From NCBI GenBank assembly GCA_964585925.1, contig CAZPFS010000033.1, positions 1-19,775 of the forward strand: a DNA stretch of 19,775 nucleotides. The letters run 5' to 3'. Positions 7,667 through 16,098 of this stretch are shown piece by piece. Both the position numbers and the translations under genes were made by a program. This stretch comes from JAAZLS01 sp964585925 (GTDB taxonomy: Bacteria > Bacillota > Dethiobacteria > DTU022). Below the pieces are notes generated by a model. That model saw only the letters and a list, made by a program, of their open reading frames with translations, ran no database searches and was not told where the DNA came from. Each line of letters opens with the position of its first letter. The first letter of the stretch is position 1.

Positions 7667-10099
7667 TCACCGGCAGTTTTCAAGTAAAGAACTGAAATAG
7701 TCTGCCAGTTCCCGCCTGCTTTCCTGAAGCAGCCGTTCCTGAAATTGATGACATTCTTCCGCCAGTTCACGGGCGGATCTATAGGTAGCGGATAGCTCGA
7801 GTTTTTCCGGCCACCCTTTTCTGCAGGAGGTTACGGTTAACCGCTCTCCCGGGCCTTCCGCCAGCACCCCCGTTTCTACCAGTATATCACGGCATTGCTG
7901 CCAGTATTTTTCCGGGTGGGAAAGCCGATCTGCCAAAGATCCGGGAAATACCAGCTCCTTTCCGGCCGCCGTTTCCGACAGCACCCGGCAGATCTGAAGC
8001 AGGGCCTGTTCGGAAGGCAGGGACATGGCGGTCAGCTGTTCGTTTATTCCCCGGCTCCGGCTGTTGTAAAGCAGGTGGATCTGGATTTTGGGCAACAAGC
8101 CGAGCTCCTTGAAATAGGGCGCCAGGAGCCGGAAATGGAGCGGCAGATCATACAGCACCAGTGGGCTGCAGGCCTGTCCGGGGTTTAAGAAAAACGACTC
8201 CCTGTTTCCTTTCCCGCTGGTTATAAACAGAACCTCCCGAGGCAAGCGCGGCCTGAGCATCTCCTCCCGGCGGCGGGTGCCTACAAATACTGCCGCCCGG
8301 CCCGCCCCACGAACCAGCTCCCGGATGTAATCCAGCCTTCCCGGCTCGCCGCGCCGATCAATCAACTCCAACCTGCCGGAAACAACGCTGTCGCTGAAGC
8401 AGATATCTTTCAGCTCCATGTTCAACACCGGCTGATCCCGATAGGTAGCGGCCTGCAGATTAAAAGCCAGATCCATTTTCCGGTAGCGATAAAGGCCCGG
8501 GGCCAAGTGAGCTCCGGAAAACAGGATGGGTTTCAGAGAGCAGCCGTCCCTGGCAAAATTCAGTTTCAGATGGTTTTTCCCCGGCCCTACCAGCCTCCAG
8601 GAGCGCAGCTCCCAGGAACGGCTGCTGAAAACAGGAACAGGGTTGGCCACGCCAAAAGGTTCCAGGCGGGAAAGCTGGCCCGCCAGCTCCAGATTTATTT
8701 CACTGCCGGAGAGTTCCGCCTCCAGATAACGGCAGGGCAGAAGATCCTCCTTCTGCAGCCGGCGATCTGCAATTTGGTTCAACTGCTCCCGCAGCTTTCC
8801 GACCTGCCGGGAAACGATGGTCAGCCCCGCCGCCTGATCATGGCCCCCGAATCTTTCCAGAACTCCGCGGCACTCATTCAGAGCGGCGGAGATGTTGAAT
8901 CCGGGAATACTGCGAGCCGAGCCGCATCCCATTTCTTCCGCTACCGCTATTATAACCACCGGCCGGTAAAATCGTCCCACCAGCCTGGAGGCGACAATGC
9001 CGATCACCCCCGGGTGCCAGCCCTCCCGGGCCAGAACGATAATTTTTTCGCCGGCTGCACGGGGATCTTGGGCGATCATGGCTTCGGCCTCCGCCAGGAT
9101 TTCGGCCTCCGTGTCGCGTCTGAGCTGGTTTTGCCGGCAGAGGTGCTCTGCCAGTTTGCCGGCCCGCCTCGGGTCCCGCTCCAGCAAAAGTTCTACCGCC
9201 GGATCGGCATCCCCCATTCGCCCGGCGGCATTGAGAGCGGGAGCCAGGCCAAAAGCCAGGGAAGCGCCGTTTATTTTCCCGGCCCGCAGACTTCCGGCTT
9301 CCGCCAGAGCCTTCAACCCCATCCGCAGGGAACGGTTGATTTCCGCCAGCCCCAGGGCGGCCAGCGCCCGGTTTTCTCCCAGGAGGGGAACCATATCGGC
9401 CACCGTCCCCAAAGCAGCCAGATCAAGCAGTGAATGGGGAAATTCCCCCCGGCCCCTCACCTGTTTCAACAGGGCGGTGGCCAGTTTGAAAGCCACCCCC
9501 GCTCCCGAGAGCCATTTGAACGGGTAGCGGCAAGCCTCCTGCAGCGGGTTCAGCACCGCCGCCGCGGCCGGAAGCGGCCCCTGCGGCTGATGATGATCGG
9601 TGATGATCAAATCCAGACCGATCTGTGCCGCATAGGCAGCTTCTTCCCGGGCGGTGATCCCGCAGTCCACAGTAATCACCAGCGAGCGCCCTTCTCCCCG
9701 GAATTTCTCCAAGGCATCCCGGCGCAGGCCGTACCCTTCCTGAAATCGGCTGGGCAGGTAAAAATCCACTTCACCTCCCAGCCCTTCAATAGTTTCTACC
9801 AGTATGGCGGTAGCGGTAACCCCGTCGGCATCGTAATCTCCGTGAATTACAATCCGGTCTCCCCGATCCAGGGTGCGGCAAATTGTTGATACCGCCTGCT
9901 CCATTCCTTGCATCTCCAGCGGGGGCAGGAGTTGATCAAAATCCGGATTTAAAAAATTCTTGATCTGTTTCTCCCCGGTTAAACCCCGGTTCATCAGCAC
10001 TTGGACCACTGCCGGAAGTATTCCCAGTTTTTGAGACAGCCTTTCTACTTGAGCCGGTTCGGAAGGCGCAATTATCCAGCGCGGCGAATGAATCATCAT
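7667..10099 (-). CDS. recJ: Single-stranded-DNA-specific exonuclease RecJ
   Basis: This 5'-3' exonuclease acts on single-stranded DNA in recombination, mismatch and base-excision repair. The product is 810 residues, the long Firmicute form. DHH-family motifs: HGDYDADG (86-93), DCG (145-147), DHH (168-170) and GTVADMVPL (231-239), all needed for the two metal ions. A DHHA1 domain follows, with GSARS (393-397) and GGHDQAAGL (418-426), then an OB-fold region at about 450-570 and a long C-terminal region to 810, as in Bacillus-type RecJ. It starts at ATG 10099, or the next codon, also ATG. It overlaps the stop of the LapA-like gene by ATGA, so translation is probably coupled, and ends 25 bp before rel. 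Confidence 0.97.
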   Translation of the reverse strand: MMIHSPRWIIAPSEPAQVERLSQKLGILPAVVQVLMNRGLTGEKQIKNFLNPDFDQLLPPLEMQGMEQAVSTICRTLDRGDRIVIHGDYDADGVTATAILVETIEGLGGEVDFYLPSRFQEGYGLRRDALEKFRGEGRSLVITVDCGITAREEAAYAAQIGLDLIITDHHQPQGPLPAAAAVLNPLQEACRYPFKWLSGAGVAFKLATALLKQVRGRGEFPHSLLDLAALGTVADMVPLLGENRALAALGLAEINRSLRMGLKALAEAGSLRAGKINGASLAFGLAPALNAAGRMGDADPAVELLLERDPRRAGKLAEHLCRQNQLRRDTEAEILAEAEAMIAQDPRAAGEKIIVLAREGWHPGVIGIVASRLVGRFYRPVVIIAVAEEMGCGSARSIPGFNISAALNECRGVLERFGGHDQAAGLTIVSRQVGKLREQLNQIADRRLQKEDLLPCRYLEAELSGSEINLELAGQLSRLEPFGVANPVPVFSSRSWELRSWRLVGPGKNHLKLNFARDGCSLKPILFSGAHLAPGLYRYRKMDLAFNLQAATYRDQPVLNMELKDICFSDSVVSGRLELIDRRGEPGRLDYIRELVRGAGRAAVFVGTRRREEMLRPRLPREVLFITSGKGNRESFFLNPGQACSPLVLYDLPLHFRLLAPYFKELGLLPKIQIHLLYNSRSRGINEQLTAMSLPSEQALLQICRVLSETAAGKELVFPGSLADRLSHPEKYWQQCRDILVETGVLAEGPGERLTVTSCRKGWPEKLELSATYRSARELAEECHQFQERLLQESRRELADYFSSLLENCR

Positions 10100-10476
10100 C
10101 TATCGGCGTCCCCCGACTGCTGCTCCGGAGCGCCGCCATCGGCGGAGGCCGCCCCGGGCGGAGCCTGGCACCGCCTCAGCTTTTCGGCAAGCAGCGCATT
10201 CTCCTGCTCCAGGCCGGATCGGTGCTGCCCAAGTTCCTCCAACTGCCGGCGCAGGTCGCGAAGACGCAATGCGCTGCGGGCGCGGGGCAACAGGCTCAAC
10301 ACCCCGGTGATAATTGCCCCGGCACAGGCCGAAGCCAGGATCAATATAATCAGGGATACCCTTGCTTCCCCAAACAGATAGCTGATGGAGACTGTCTCCT
10401 TGTTCGCCAGGGCCAACAGCGCAATCAGCAGGCTGATTATCAGGGCCACGATCAGCAACAGCAGCTCCACGCCCAT
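10096..10476 (-). CDS. LapA-domain (DUF1049) small membrane protein, YrvD-like
   Basis: The product is 126 residues. Two hydrophobic helices at about 3-25 (ELLLLIVALIISLLIALLAL) and 38-62 are separated by NKETVSISYLFGEARVS, the typical LapA-domain linker. A probable coiled coil follows at about 68-104 (LRDLRRQLEELGQ and EQENALLAEKLRR), then a disordered Ala/Gly/Pro tail. LapA proteins act in lipopolysaccharide assembly in Gram-negatives; their role in Firmicutes is unknown, so that label should not be carried over. B. subtilis yrvD occupies the same position between secDF and recJ. The start may be ATG at 10476, which touches GGAG, or GTG at 10470, 6 bases after GGAG; GTG fits the site better. 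It lies 29 bp after secF and overlaps recJ by 4 bp. Confidence 0.88.
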   Translation of the reverse strand: MGVELLLLIVALIISLLIALLALANKETVSISYLFGEARVSLIILILASACAGAIITGVLSLLPRARSALRLRDLRRQLEELGQHRSGLEQENALLAEKLRRCQAPPGAASADGGAPEQQSGDADR

Positions 10477-10505
10477 CTCCCCTTTCCAGTTGGCTGTTCA
10501 TCCGC

Positions 10506-11411
10506 CTACCGGGAGCGCCTGAATTCCCGCCGCTTGAGATCCAGCCAGAGGGGGCTGGCAATAAACAGGGACGAATAGGTCCCTACCAGCACCCCGATGA
10601 TCATGGCGATCACAAACCCGATCAGATCCACACTCCCGATATAGTAGGTAAACCCTACCATCAGGGCCGCCAGCACGAGGAAGGTGGTCAGGGAAGTGTT
10701 CAGGCAGCGCACCAGGCTCTGGTTGACGCTCCGGTTGACCACCGCCGGGTATTCCTCCCTCGATTTGTGCCGGATATTCAGACGGATACGATCAAAGACC
10801 ACGATGGTATCGTTGATCGAGTACCCGAATACAGTCAGTATGGCCGCGATAAAAGGCGCATTTACCTCCAGCCGCAGCAGGGAGAATATAGCCACGATGA
10901 TCCCTATATCATGGATCAGGGCTATGATGGAAGAAATGGCAAATTTGAATTCGAAGCGGATGGTGATATAGGCGATCATGGCCGCAATGGCTATCACCAG
11001 CGAAATCAGGGATTGCCGGGTCAGCTCGCGGCCGATCAATGCTCCCACACTTTCTACCCGCGAGTCACTGGAACTCAAATTGGGCCAGCGCTGCCTGAAG
11101 GCAGCCATCACTTCATTTCGGCGCTCTTCCTCCAGATAGGGCGATTTTATGGATACTCCGGTAATATCCCCCTGCTGATCTCGGCCCTGCACGATCTGGA
11201 TCGGCAGTCCCTGCATCCCGAAGGGGGCCAGAACATCCTTTACCTCCTGTAGAGTAAATTCCTGTTGCATGTTCAGGTTGAATACCGTGCCTCCGGTAAA
11301 ATCAATCCCCAGATTCAAACCGGCCAAGATCAAAGAGATCAGCCCCGCCACCAGCACGATGGCTGAACCCAGGTATGCCTTGCGGGAGTGACGGACAAAA
11401 TCGATGTTCAC
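10506..11411 (-). CDS. secF: Protein translocase subunit SecF
   Basis: SecF pairs with SecD in the membrane and uses the proton or sodium gradient to pull proteins out after SecYEG transport. The product is 301 residues, the usual SecF size. TM1 is at about 14-32, followed by the conserved GIDFTGG (35-41), an extracytoplasmic domain to about 130, and five further membrane segments. TM4-5 carry YSINDTIVVFDRIR (197-210), the conserved RND-type motif. The GTG start at 11411 overlaps the secD stop by GTGA, so the two are almost certainly translationally coupled and made in equal amounts. Confidence 0.97.
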   Translation of the reverse strand: MNIDFVRHSRKAYLGSAIVLVAGLISLILAGLNLGIDFTGGTVFNLNMQQEFTLQEVKDVLAPFGMQGLPIQIVQGRDQQGDITGVSIKSPYLEEERRNEVMAAFRQRWPNLSSSDSRVESVGALIGRELTRQSLISLVIAIAAMIAYITIRFEFKFAISSIIALIHDIGIIVAIFSLLRLEVNAPFIAAILTVFGYSINDTIVVFDRIRLNIRHKSREEYPAVVNRSVNQSLVRCLNTSLTTFLVLAALMVGFTYYIGSVDLIGFVIAMIIGVLVGTYSSLFIASPLWLDLKRREFRRSR

Positions 11412-12691
11412 GATCTCACCCCCAGGTAAGAATTTTTACGAATGATTCCGGCCCTGTAGGCCAGGCGCAATAAAGAGCGGGCCAGAAACACCGCGGTGAT
11501 CATACTGGCCAGAATGCCGATAAACAGGGTCACCGCAAACCCCTTGACCGGCCCGCTGGCCAGCGCAAACAGCACCACGGTACCGATGATCGTGGTCACA
11601 TTGGAATCCAGTATGGTCCGGAACGCGTTTTTAAATCCATTTTCCAGAGCGGTGCGGATTGTCCGCCCCAGGCGCAGCTCTTCCTTGATCTGTTCAAAAA
11701 TGATTACATTGGCATCCACCGCCATCCCGATGGAGAGGACCAGCCCGGCCATGCCGGGCAGGGTCAGGGTATAACCGGGCAGCAGCGCCAGCACCCCCAG
11801 GGTCAGGGTCATGTAGAAAGCCAGCCCCACCCCGGCGATGACCCCCGAGAGCCGGTAAAACAACAGCATGAACAGAATCACTGCCGCCAGCCCTATCGCA
11901 GCGGCGGCCATGCTGATCTGCTCGGTGCGCTCCCCGAGGGTCGGCCCGATCAGACGGGTCTCCAACCTTTCAAATTTCAGAGGCAGAGAGCCGCTCCGCA
12001 GGAGCAGAGCCATTTCGGATGCCCCTTCCATATCAAACTCCGGGCTCTCGATATAACCGGACCCATCGGGAATAACACTGCGGATCACCGGCTCGGAGAT
12101 AACCTCCTCGTCCAGCCGGATCGTGATCGGTTTCCCCAGATATTTACCCGTGGCTTCGGCAAATATCCTTGATCCCTCTTCGTCAAACTCAATGGAAACG
12201 ATCGGCTGCCCCGTCTGGGGATGCCTCTCAGCCATCGCCCTTTTGAGGTGGGCTCCGGTCAGGATCTCTTTTCCGTCGGGGCCGGTAAATGTAAGCAGCG
12301 CCGTCTGTCCGATTATCTTGTTGGCCTGCTCCTCGTTGTCGACCTGAGGCAGTTCGATCCGGATCCGCTTTTCCCCCTGAGGAATAATGGAAGGCTCGGA
12401 CACCCCCAGATCATCCACCCGCCGCCGGATAATCTCGATCGCCCGGTCCACCGCATCGGCATCCGCATCTTCATCTCCGGTGGTTACCGCCTCCAGCAGC
12501 ACGTAAAGTCCCCCGGCAATATCGAGCCCCCGCCGAATCCTCCGGTTGGCCTGAATTGTCACCAGGTAGGCCGAACCTGCCAGCAGCAAACAGATCAGGA
12601 TAAATACTGCCGTATAAAAAATGTTTGGTTTTCTTGTACTGACCTTGCTTATTATAAACCCTCCCTCTACCTGAAAATGACCGGCCGGCAC
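11408..12691 (-). CDS. secD: Protein translocase subunit SecD
   Basis: This is the partner of SecF in gradient-driven protein export. The product is 427 residues from the GTG at 12691, with TM1 at about 24-45, GLDIAGG (55-61), a short extracytoplasmic P1 domain at about 62-250, and a cluster of five membrane segments at about 260-415 that includes GMAVDANVIIFEQIKEE (322-338). The start is doubtful. GTG 12691 has only a weak site upstream, while a strong Shine-Dalgarno at 12659-12667 lies inside the frame with no ATG, GTG or TTG at working distance after it. The codon 6 bases downstream is ATA (12652). The next in-frame TTG falls inside TM1. It lies 104 bp after aroB. Confidence 0.96.
   Translation of the reverse strand: MPAGHFQVEGGFIISKVSTRKPNIFYTAVFILICLLLAGSAYLVTIQANRRIRRGLDIAGGLYVLLEAVTTGDEDADADAVDRAIEIIRRRVDDLGVSEPSIIPQGEKRIRIELPQVDNEEQANKIIGQTALLTFTGPDGKEILTGAHLKRAMAERHPQTGQPIVSIEFDEEGSRIFAEATGKYLGKPITIRLDEEVISEPVIRSVIPDGSGYIESPEFDMEGASEMALLLRSGSLPLKFERLETRLIGPTLGERTEQISMAAAAIGLAAVILFMLLFYRLSGVIAGVGLAFYMTLTLGVLALLPGYTLTLPGMAGLVLSIGMAVDANVIIFEQIKEELRLGRTIRTALENGFKNAFRTILDSNVTTIIGTVVLFALASGPVKGFAVTLFIGILASMITAVFLARSLLRLAYRAGIIRKNSYLGVRS
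12659..12667 (-). promoter_or_regulatory. Strong Shine-Dalgarno inside the secD start region
   Basis: The minus strand reads GAGGGAGGG, then TTTATA, then ATA AGC AAG in the secD frame. This is as good a ribosome binding site as those of confirmed genes nearby (aroB, hisB, hisA), yet no ATG, GTG or TTG follows at 4-12 bases in the secD frame. It may serve an unusual ATA start at 12652, or hide a base-call error there. Confidence 0.5.
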
Positions 12692-12795
12692 CTATTTTCC
12701 GCCCGACCCATCCTTCATTTATTCGGTTAATAAAGGCTCAATCCTTCTGTTATTTGCCTGGAAACGACAGAAAATATACCCTGCAGGGCGAATCA

Positions 12796-13920
12796 TTAAG
12801 CACCTTTAAAAGGGCCTGCTCCCTCCAGATATTCCCGGATCAAATCCTTGATCAGCTTCTGATCCACCTCGGCGGTCACCGATGCTTCCCCGATGGCCGG
12901 CAACAGTACAAATACCGGCCGATCCTGGCAGCGCTTCTTGTCATATTGCAGTCTTTCCCATACCTCGCGGACAGTCAAACCGGAAGGGGGAGGAAGGAAA
13001 CCCGGCCGGGAGATCAGCGCAAGGGCCTCCGCGGCGGAACCGGGATCGAGCAGGCCCATGCGTCGGGAGATCTCCACCGCCGCCGCCAGACCGATCAGAA
13101 CCGCTTCCCCATGCAGGTAATAACCGTAGCCGGTGGATGATTCCAGGGCATGCCCCAGGGTATGCCCGAAATTCAGGATACGGCGATGATCACTTTCCCG
13201 TTCATCCTGCTCCACCACCCGGCCCTTGAACTGTACAGAAAAAGCAACCGCCGGGATAACCGTTTCCGGGTCATTCTGCAAAATTCCATCCAGATTGGCC
13301 TGCAGCCACTCACAAAACCGGCGATTCCCGATTAGGGCACATTTGATTATTTCCGCCAGGCCGGCCCGGCGCTGCCGATCCGAAAGTGTGGCCAACAGGT
13401 CCGGATCAGCCGCCACCAAGTGCGGCTGATAAAAGGTGCCGATAAGATTTTTACCCCGCGGATGGTTCACCGCCACCTTGCCCCCCACACTGCTGTCCAC
13501 CTGGGCCAGCAAGGTAGTGGGAACTGATACCAGGGGCACCCCCCGCATGAAGGTGGCCGCCACGAAACCGGCCAGATCGCCCACCACTCCTCCCCCCAAG
13601 GCCACCACCGGCGAATACCGGTCCAGCCCAAAATCCAGGGCCGCCTCGTAAAGCCCGGCCGCCTGGGGAAGGCTCTTGGATTGTTCCCCGGGAGGGATTG
13701 CTACCGTGTGCACGGTCCACCCCCCGCCGGAAAGGGATCGGCGGCAGCGTTCCCCGTACAGGTTGTCCACCTGCCGGTCGGTGATCAGCAGCGCCCGATC
13801 TGAAGTTGACCGGGAGCGCATCAGGGCCCCCAATTCATCCAGTATCGCGGGTTTTATAAAAACCCGGTAAGAGTGGCCGGCGCAGTTCACGTCCACTATC
13901 TGTTCTCGCTGAAACTCCAT
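12796..13920 (-). CDS. aroB: 3-dehydroquinate synthase
   Basis: The enzyme converts DAHP to 3-dehydroquinate, the second step of the shikimate pathway, using NAD and a divalent metal. It is 374 residues from the ATG at 13920, 7 bases after GGGAGGG; the frame is open to 14064, but that part overlaps aroC and does not resemble the family. The NAD-binding motif is GGGVVGDLAGF (109-119), followed by PTTLLAQVDSSVGGK (134-148) and KNLIGTFYQP (157-166). Metal ligands are Glu190, His253 (in FGHTLGH) and His270 (in YLHGEA), with Lys193 in AEIIK. It lies 43 bp after aroC; the two catalyse the second and last steps of the pathway. Confidence 0.97.
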   Translation of the reverse strand: MEFQREQIVDVNCAGHSYRVFIKPAILDELGALMRSRSTSDRALLITDRQVDNLYGERCRRSLSGGGWTVHTVAIPPGEQSKSLPQAAGLYEAALDFGLDRYSPVVALGGGVVGDLAGFVAATFMRGVPLVSVPTTLLAQVDSSVGGKVAVNHPRGKNLIGTFYQPHLVAADPDLLATLSDRQRRAGLAEIIKCALIGNRRFCEWLQANLDGILQNDPETVIPAVAFSVQFKGRVVEQDERESDHRRILNFGHTLGHALESSTGYGYYLHGEAVLIGLAAAVEISRRMGLLDPGSAAEALALISRPGFLPPPSGLTVREVWERLQYDKKRCQDRPVFVLLPAIGEASVTAEVDQKLIKDLIREYLEGAGPFKGA

Positions 13921-13963
13921 GTTGCAACCCTCCCGGATCACTCTTGCCGTTTCAAATTTTCCT

Positions 13964-15151
13964 TCATTGCGAACAGCCCCCTCCACCGCCCGACAGGTAG
14001 CGGCACAAATGTTCCCGGTAATATTTAAATCCTGCTTCCATTTCCTGCAGACAGTCTCCCGCAAATTTTTCCCGGAAGGCCACCGCCAATTCCCAGGCTA
14101 CCGCCGCCTCCGCTACAATGGAGGCGGAAGGCACAGCGCAGACATCGGACCTTTCCGCGGCCGCCGGCGCCGCCTCCCCGGTGATTAGATCGATGCTGGG
14201 CAGGGGTGAAACAAGGGTGGGGATGGGTTTCATGGCCGCCCGGAGTACTAGGGGCTGTCCGTTGGTCATTCCCCCTTCCAACCCTCCGGCCCGGTTGGTG
14301 GGCCGAAAAACCCCGGTCAGGGGATGGGGGATGATCGGATCGTGAACCTGGGAGCCGGGTTTGGCGGCAACGGCAAACCCCTCCCCCAGCTCCACTCCTT
14401 TTATCCCCTGGATGCTCATCACCGCCCGGGCCAGGCGGCCGTCCAGACGGCGATCCCAGTGCACATGGCTGCCCAGCCCCAGGGGCGCCCCGACCACCTT
14501 TACTTCGAATGTCCCCCCCAGGCTATCGCCCGCCTGCCGGGCATGGTCAATAGCCTCCATCATCGCTTTCTCCGCCCCTGTGTCGGCACATCTTACCGGC
14601 GAGCACTCAATCTGTGACCCGGGCCAGGGTTCCCCGGGATCTTCCCGGGCCGCCTCCACGGAGCCAATGGAGAGCACCCGGCTGTAGACCAAAATCCCAA
14701 ATTGCCCGAGCAGTGTCCGGGCCACGCTGCCTACAGCCACCCGGATCGCGGTCTCCCGGGCACTGGAGCGCTCCAGGATGTTGCGCAGATCGCGCTGGTT
14801 GTACTTGCCTCCTCCGGCCAGATCGGCATGTCCCGGCCGGGGCCGGACCAGCAGGCCGTCATCCGGGGGGGGCTCTCCTTCGGGAGCCATTTTCTCCCGC
14901 CAGTTTTCCCAATCCCGGTTGGAAATGGTCAGGGTCAAGGGGCTGCCCAGGGTCCGGTTAAAACGCAAACCGGACCGGATTTCCACCCGGTCCCGCTCCA
15001 GGGTCATCCTTGCTCCCCGTCCGTATCCCTGCTGGCGGCGGGCCAGATCGCGGTTTATTTCCGCCGCGGAAAGGCCCAGCCCTGCCGGCAGCCCCTCGAT
15101 TATCGCCGTCAGACAGAATCCGTGGGATTCCCCGCTGCTCAAGTATCTCAA
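13964..15151 (-). CDS. aroC: Chorismate synthase
   Basis: The enzyme makes chorismate from EPSP with reduced FMN, the last common step to aromatic amino acids and folate. The product is 395 residues. Signatures are GESHG (7-11), RRQQGYGRG (38-46), RPGHADLAGGGKYNQRD followed by RNILERSSARETA, and GMTNGQPLVLRAAMKPIPTL near the C-terminus. The start is TTG at 15151, 9 bases after AAAGGAGGG, and matches the family N-terminus MRYLSSGESHG. It is the first gene of the ten-gene block. A promoter should lie in 15152-15235, after the terminator of the his operon, but none stands out. Confidence 0.97.
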   Translation of the reverse strand: MRYLSSGESHGFCLTAIIEGLPAGLGLSAAEINRDLARRQQGYGRGARMTLERDRVEIRSGLRFNRTLGSPLTLTISNRDWENWREKMAPEGEPPPDDGLLVRPRPGHADLAGGGKYNQRDLRNILERSSARETAIRVAVGSVARTLLGQFGILVYSRVLSIGSVEAAREDPGEPWPGSQIECSPVRCADTGAEKAMMEAIDHARQAGDSLGGTFEVKVVGAPLGLGSHVHWDRRLDGRLARAVMSIQGIKGVELGEGFAVAAKPGSQVHDPIIPHPLTGVFRPTNRAGGLEGGMTNGQPLVLRAAMKPIPTLVSPLPSIDLITGEAAPAAAERSDVCAVPSASIVAEAAVAWELAVAFREKFAGDCLQEMEAGFKYYREHLCRYLSGGGGGCSQ

Positions 15152-15235
15152 CCGGTTTCACCCTCCTTTGACCTGCCTGCACCTCGGGTTTATGATCAGG
15201 CAGGTTGGTCAATCATTGGCCACGGCAACGATATC

Positions 15236-15258
15236 AAAAAAACGCCGCAGAGGCGTCT
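15236..15258 (-). terminator. Rho-independent terminator of the his operon
   Basis: On the minus strand, AGACGCC pairs with GGCGTTT around a TCTGC loop: seven pairs including one G-T. The stem runs into seven T's at 15242-15236. It begins 37 bp after the stop of the histidinol phosphatase gene and before aroC, so it should end the his transcript and separate it from the aroC block. Confidence 0.8.
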
Positions 15259-15294
15259 GTGCATAATTCATGTCCAAAAGCGGCTCCACCGTGA

Positions 15295-16098
15295 TTACTC
15301 CAGATCAATGGAAATTTGACGGCGCCTGGAAAACCCGGTCAGTGTTTTGTAACCGGCCCGGCGCAGCAGCTCTGCCGCCTGCTTAAAATAACGGCCCACC
15401 TGCTCCGGGGCGTGGGCGTCGGAGCCCAGGGTAACCGGAACCCCCTCCCGAAAGCAGATTTCGAGGCAACGGAGGTCCGGATAAAATCGGTTTACCGGAG
15501 CATCCCGGCCGGCAGTGTTGAGCTCCAGACAGGTGCCGGTCTGCCTGAGAACCCGGGCGGTTTTTTCATAATATGTTTCCATTTCCGCCGCAGGCAGAAC
15601 ATATCCAAACTTTTTGATTATGTCCGCATGGCCGATAATGTCAAACAGCCCGCTGCGGCAGGCCTCCCAGATCAGGTTGAAATAGGCATCGTACAGGTCC
15701 CTCAGATTTTTAGCCCCATACTCTTTGGCCCGGGCGGGATGGGTAAAATCCCAGCCTTCCAAAAAATGCACCGAACCGATAATATAATCAAACGGGTGAT
15801 CGGAGAGCCGATCGGCAATCACCGCGGTTTTTTCCGGCAAAAAATCAACCTCGGTTCCCAATCTGACTGTCAAATCGGGAAAAAGGCCCCCCAGACGGCG
15901 AACTTCGGCCACATACCCCGCCAGTTCCTCCGGCTCCATGGTTACCTTGTGCCGGGGGATATAGCCCAGCGCGCCCAGCGGAAAATGATCTGAAAAACCG
16001 ATTTCTTTGAGACCTCTTTCCCGGGCCGCAGCCAGGTACTGATCGGGGGTACCGCTGGCATGGCCGCAAAGTGAAGTGTGAATATGATAATCGATCAT
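15295..16098 (-). CDS. hisJ: Histidinol-phosphatase, PHP family
   Basis: It removes phosphate from L-histidinol phosphate, the step before HisD. The product is 267 residues, a PHP-domain metal-dependent phosphatase unrelated to the HAD-type domain of enterobacterial HisB. Metal-site motifs are HIHTSLCGH (5-13), FSDH (35-38), Glu83 in GTEVDF, SVHF with His111, GHAD (156-159), LELNT (191-195) and SDAH (226-229). The family is called HisJ in B. subtilis and HisK elsewhere. The ATG at 16098 overlaps the hisI stop by ATGA, which couples it to the pathway. A standalone PHP phosphatase fits the presence of monofunctional hisB here. Confidence 0.94.
   Translation of the reverse strand: MIDYHIHTSLCGHASGTPDQYLAAARERGLKEIGFSDHFPLGALGYIPRHKVTMEPEELAGYVAEVRRLGGLFPDLTVRLGTEVDFLPEKTAVIADRLSDHPFDYIIGSVHFLEGWDFTHPARAKEYGAKNLRDLYDAYFNLIWEACRSGLFDIIGHADIIKKFGYVLPAAEMETYYEKTARVLRQTGTCLELNTAGRDAPVNRFYPDLRCLEICFREGVPVTLGSDAHAPEQVGRYFKQAAELLRRAGYKTLTGFSRRRQISIDLE

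Noticed and set aside
7642..7770. N-terminal extension of Rel
   Set aside because: It lies within recJ coding sequence, does not resemble Rel and has no ribosome binding site; TTG 7641 has one and gives the normal length.
8507..9433. Plus-strand open frame (308 codons) opposite recJ
   Set aside because: Antisense shadow of the conserved DHH/DHHA1 region; glutamine- and proline-rich composition with no family likeness.
10100..10561. Minus-strand frame overlapping the LapA-like gene
   Set aside because: The other frame encodes two clean membrane helices and a coiled coil with a good ribosome binding site; this one is arginine/glycine-rich and runs into secF.
12779..12788. CCCTGCAGGG palindrome after aroB as a terminator
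   Set aside because: Only three pairs can form around a 4-base loop and no T-run follows; it is likely chance.
13921..14064. N-terminal extension of AroB
   Set aside because: It overlaps aroC and matches nothing in the family; ATG 13920 has GGGAGGG 7 bases upstream.
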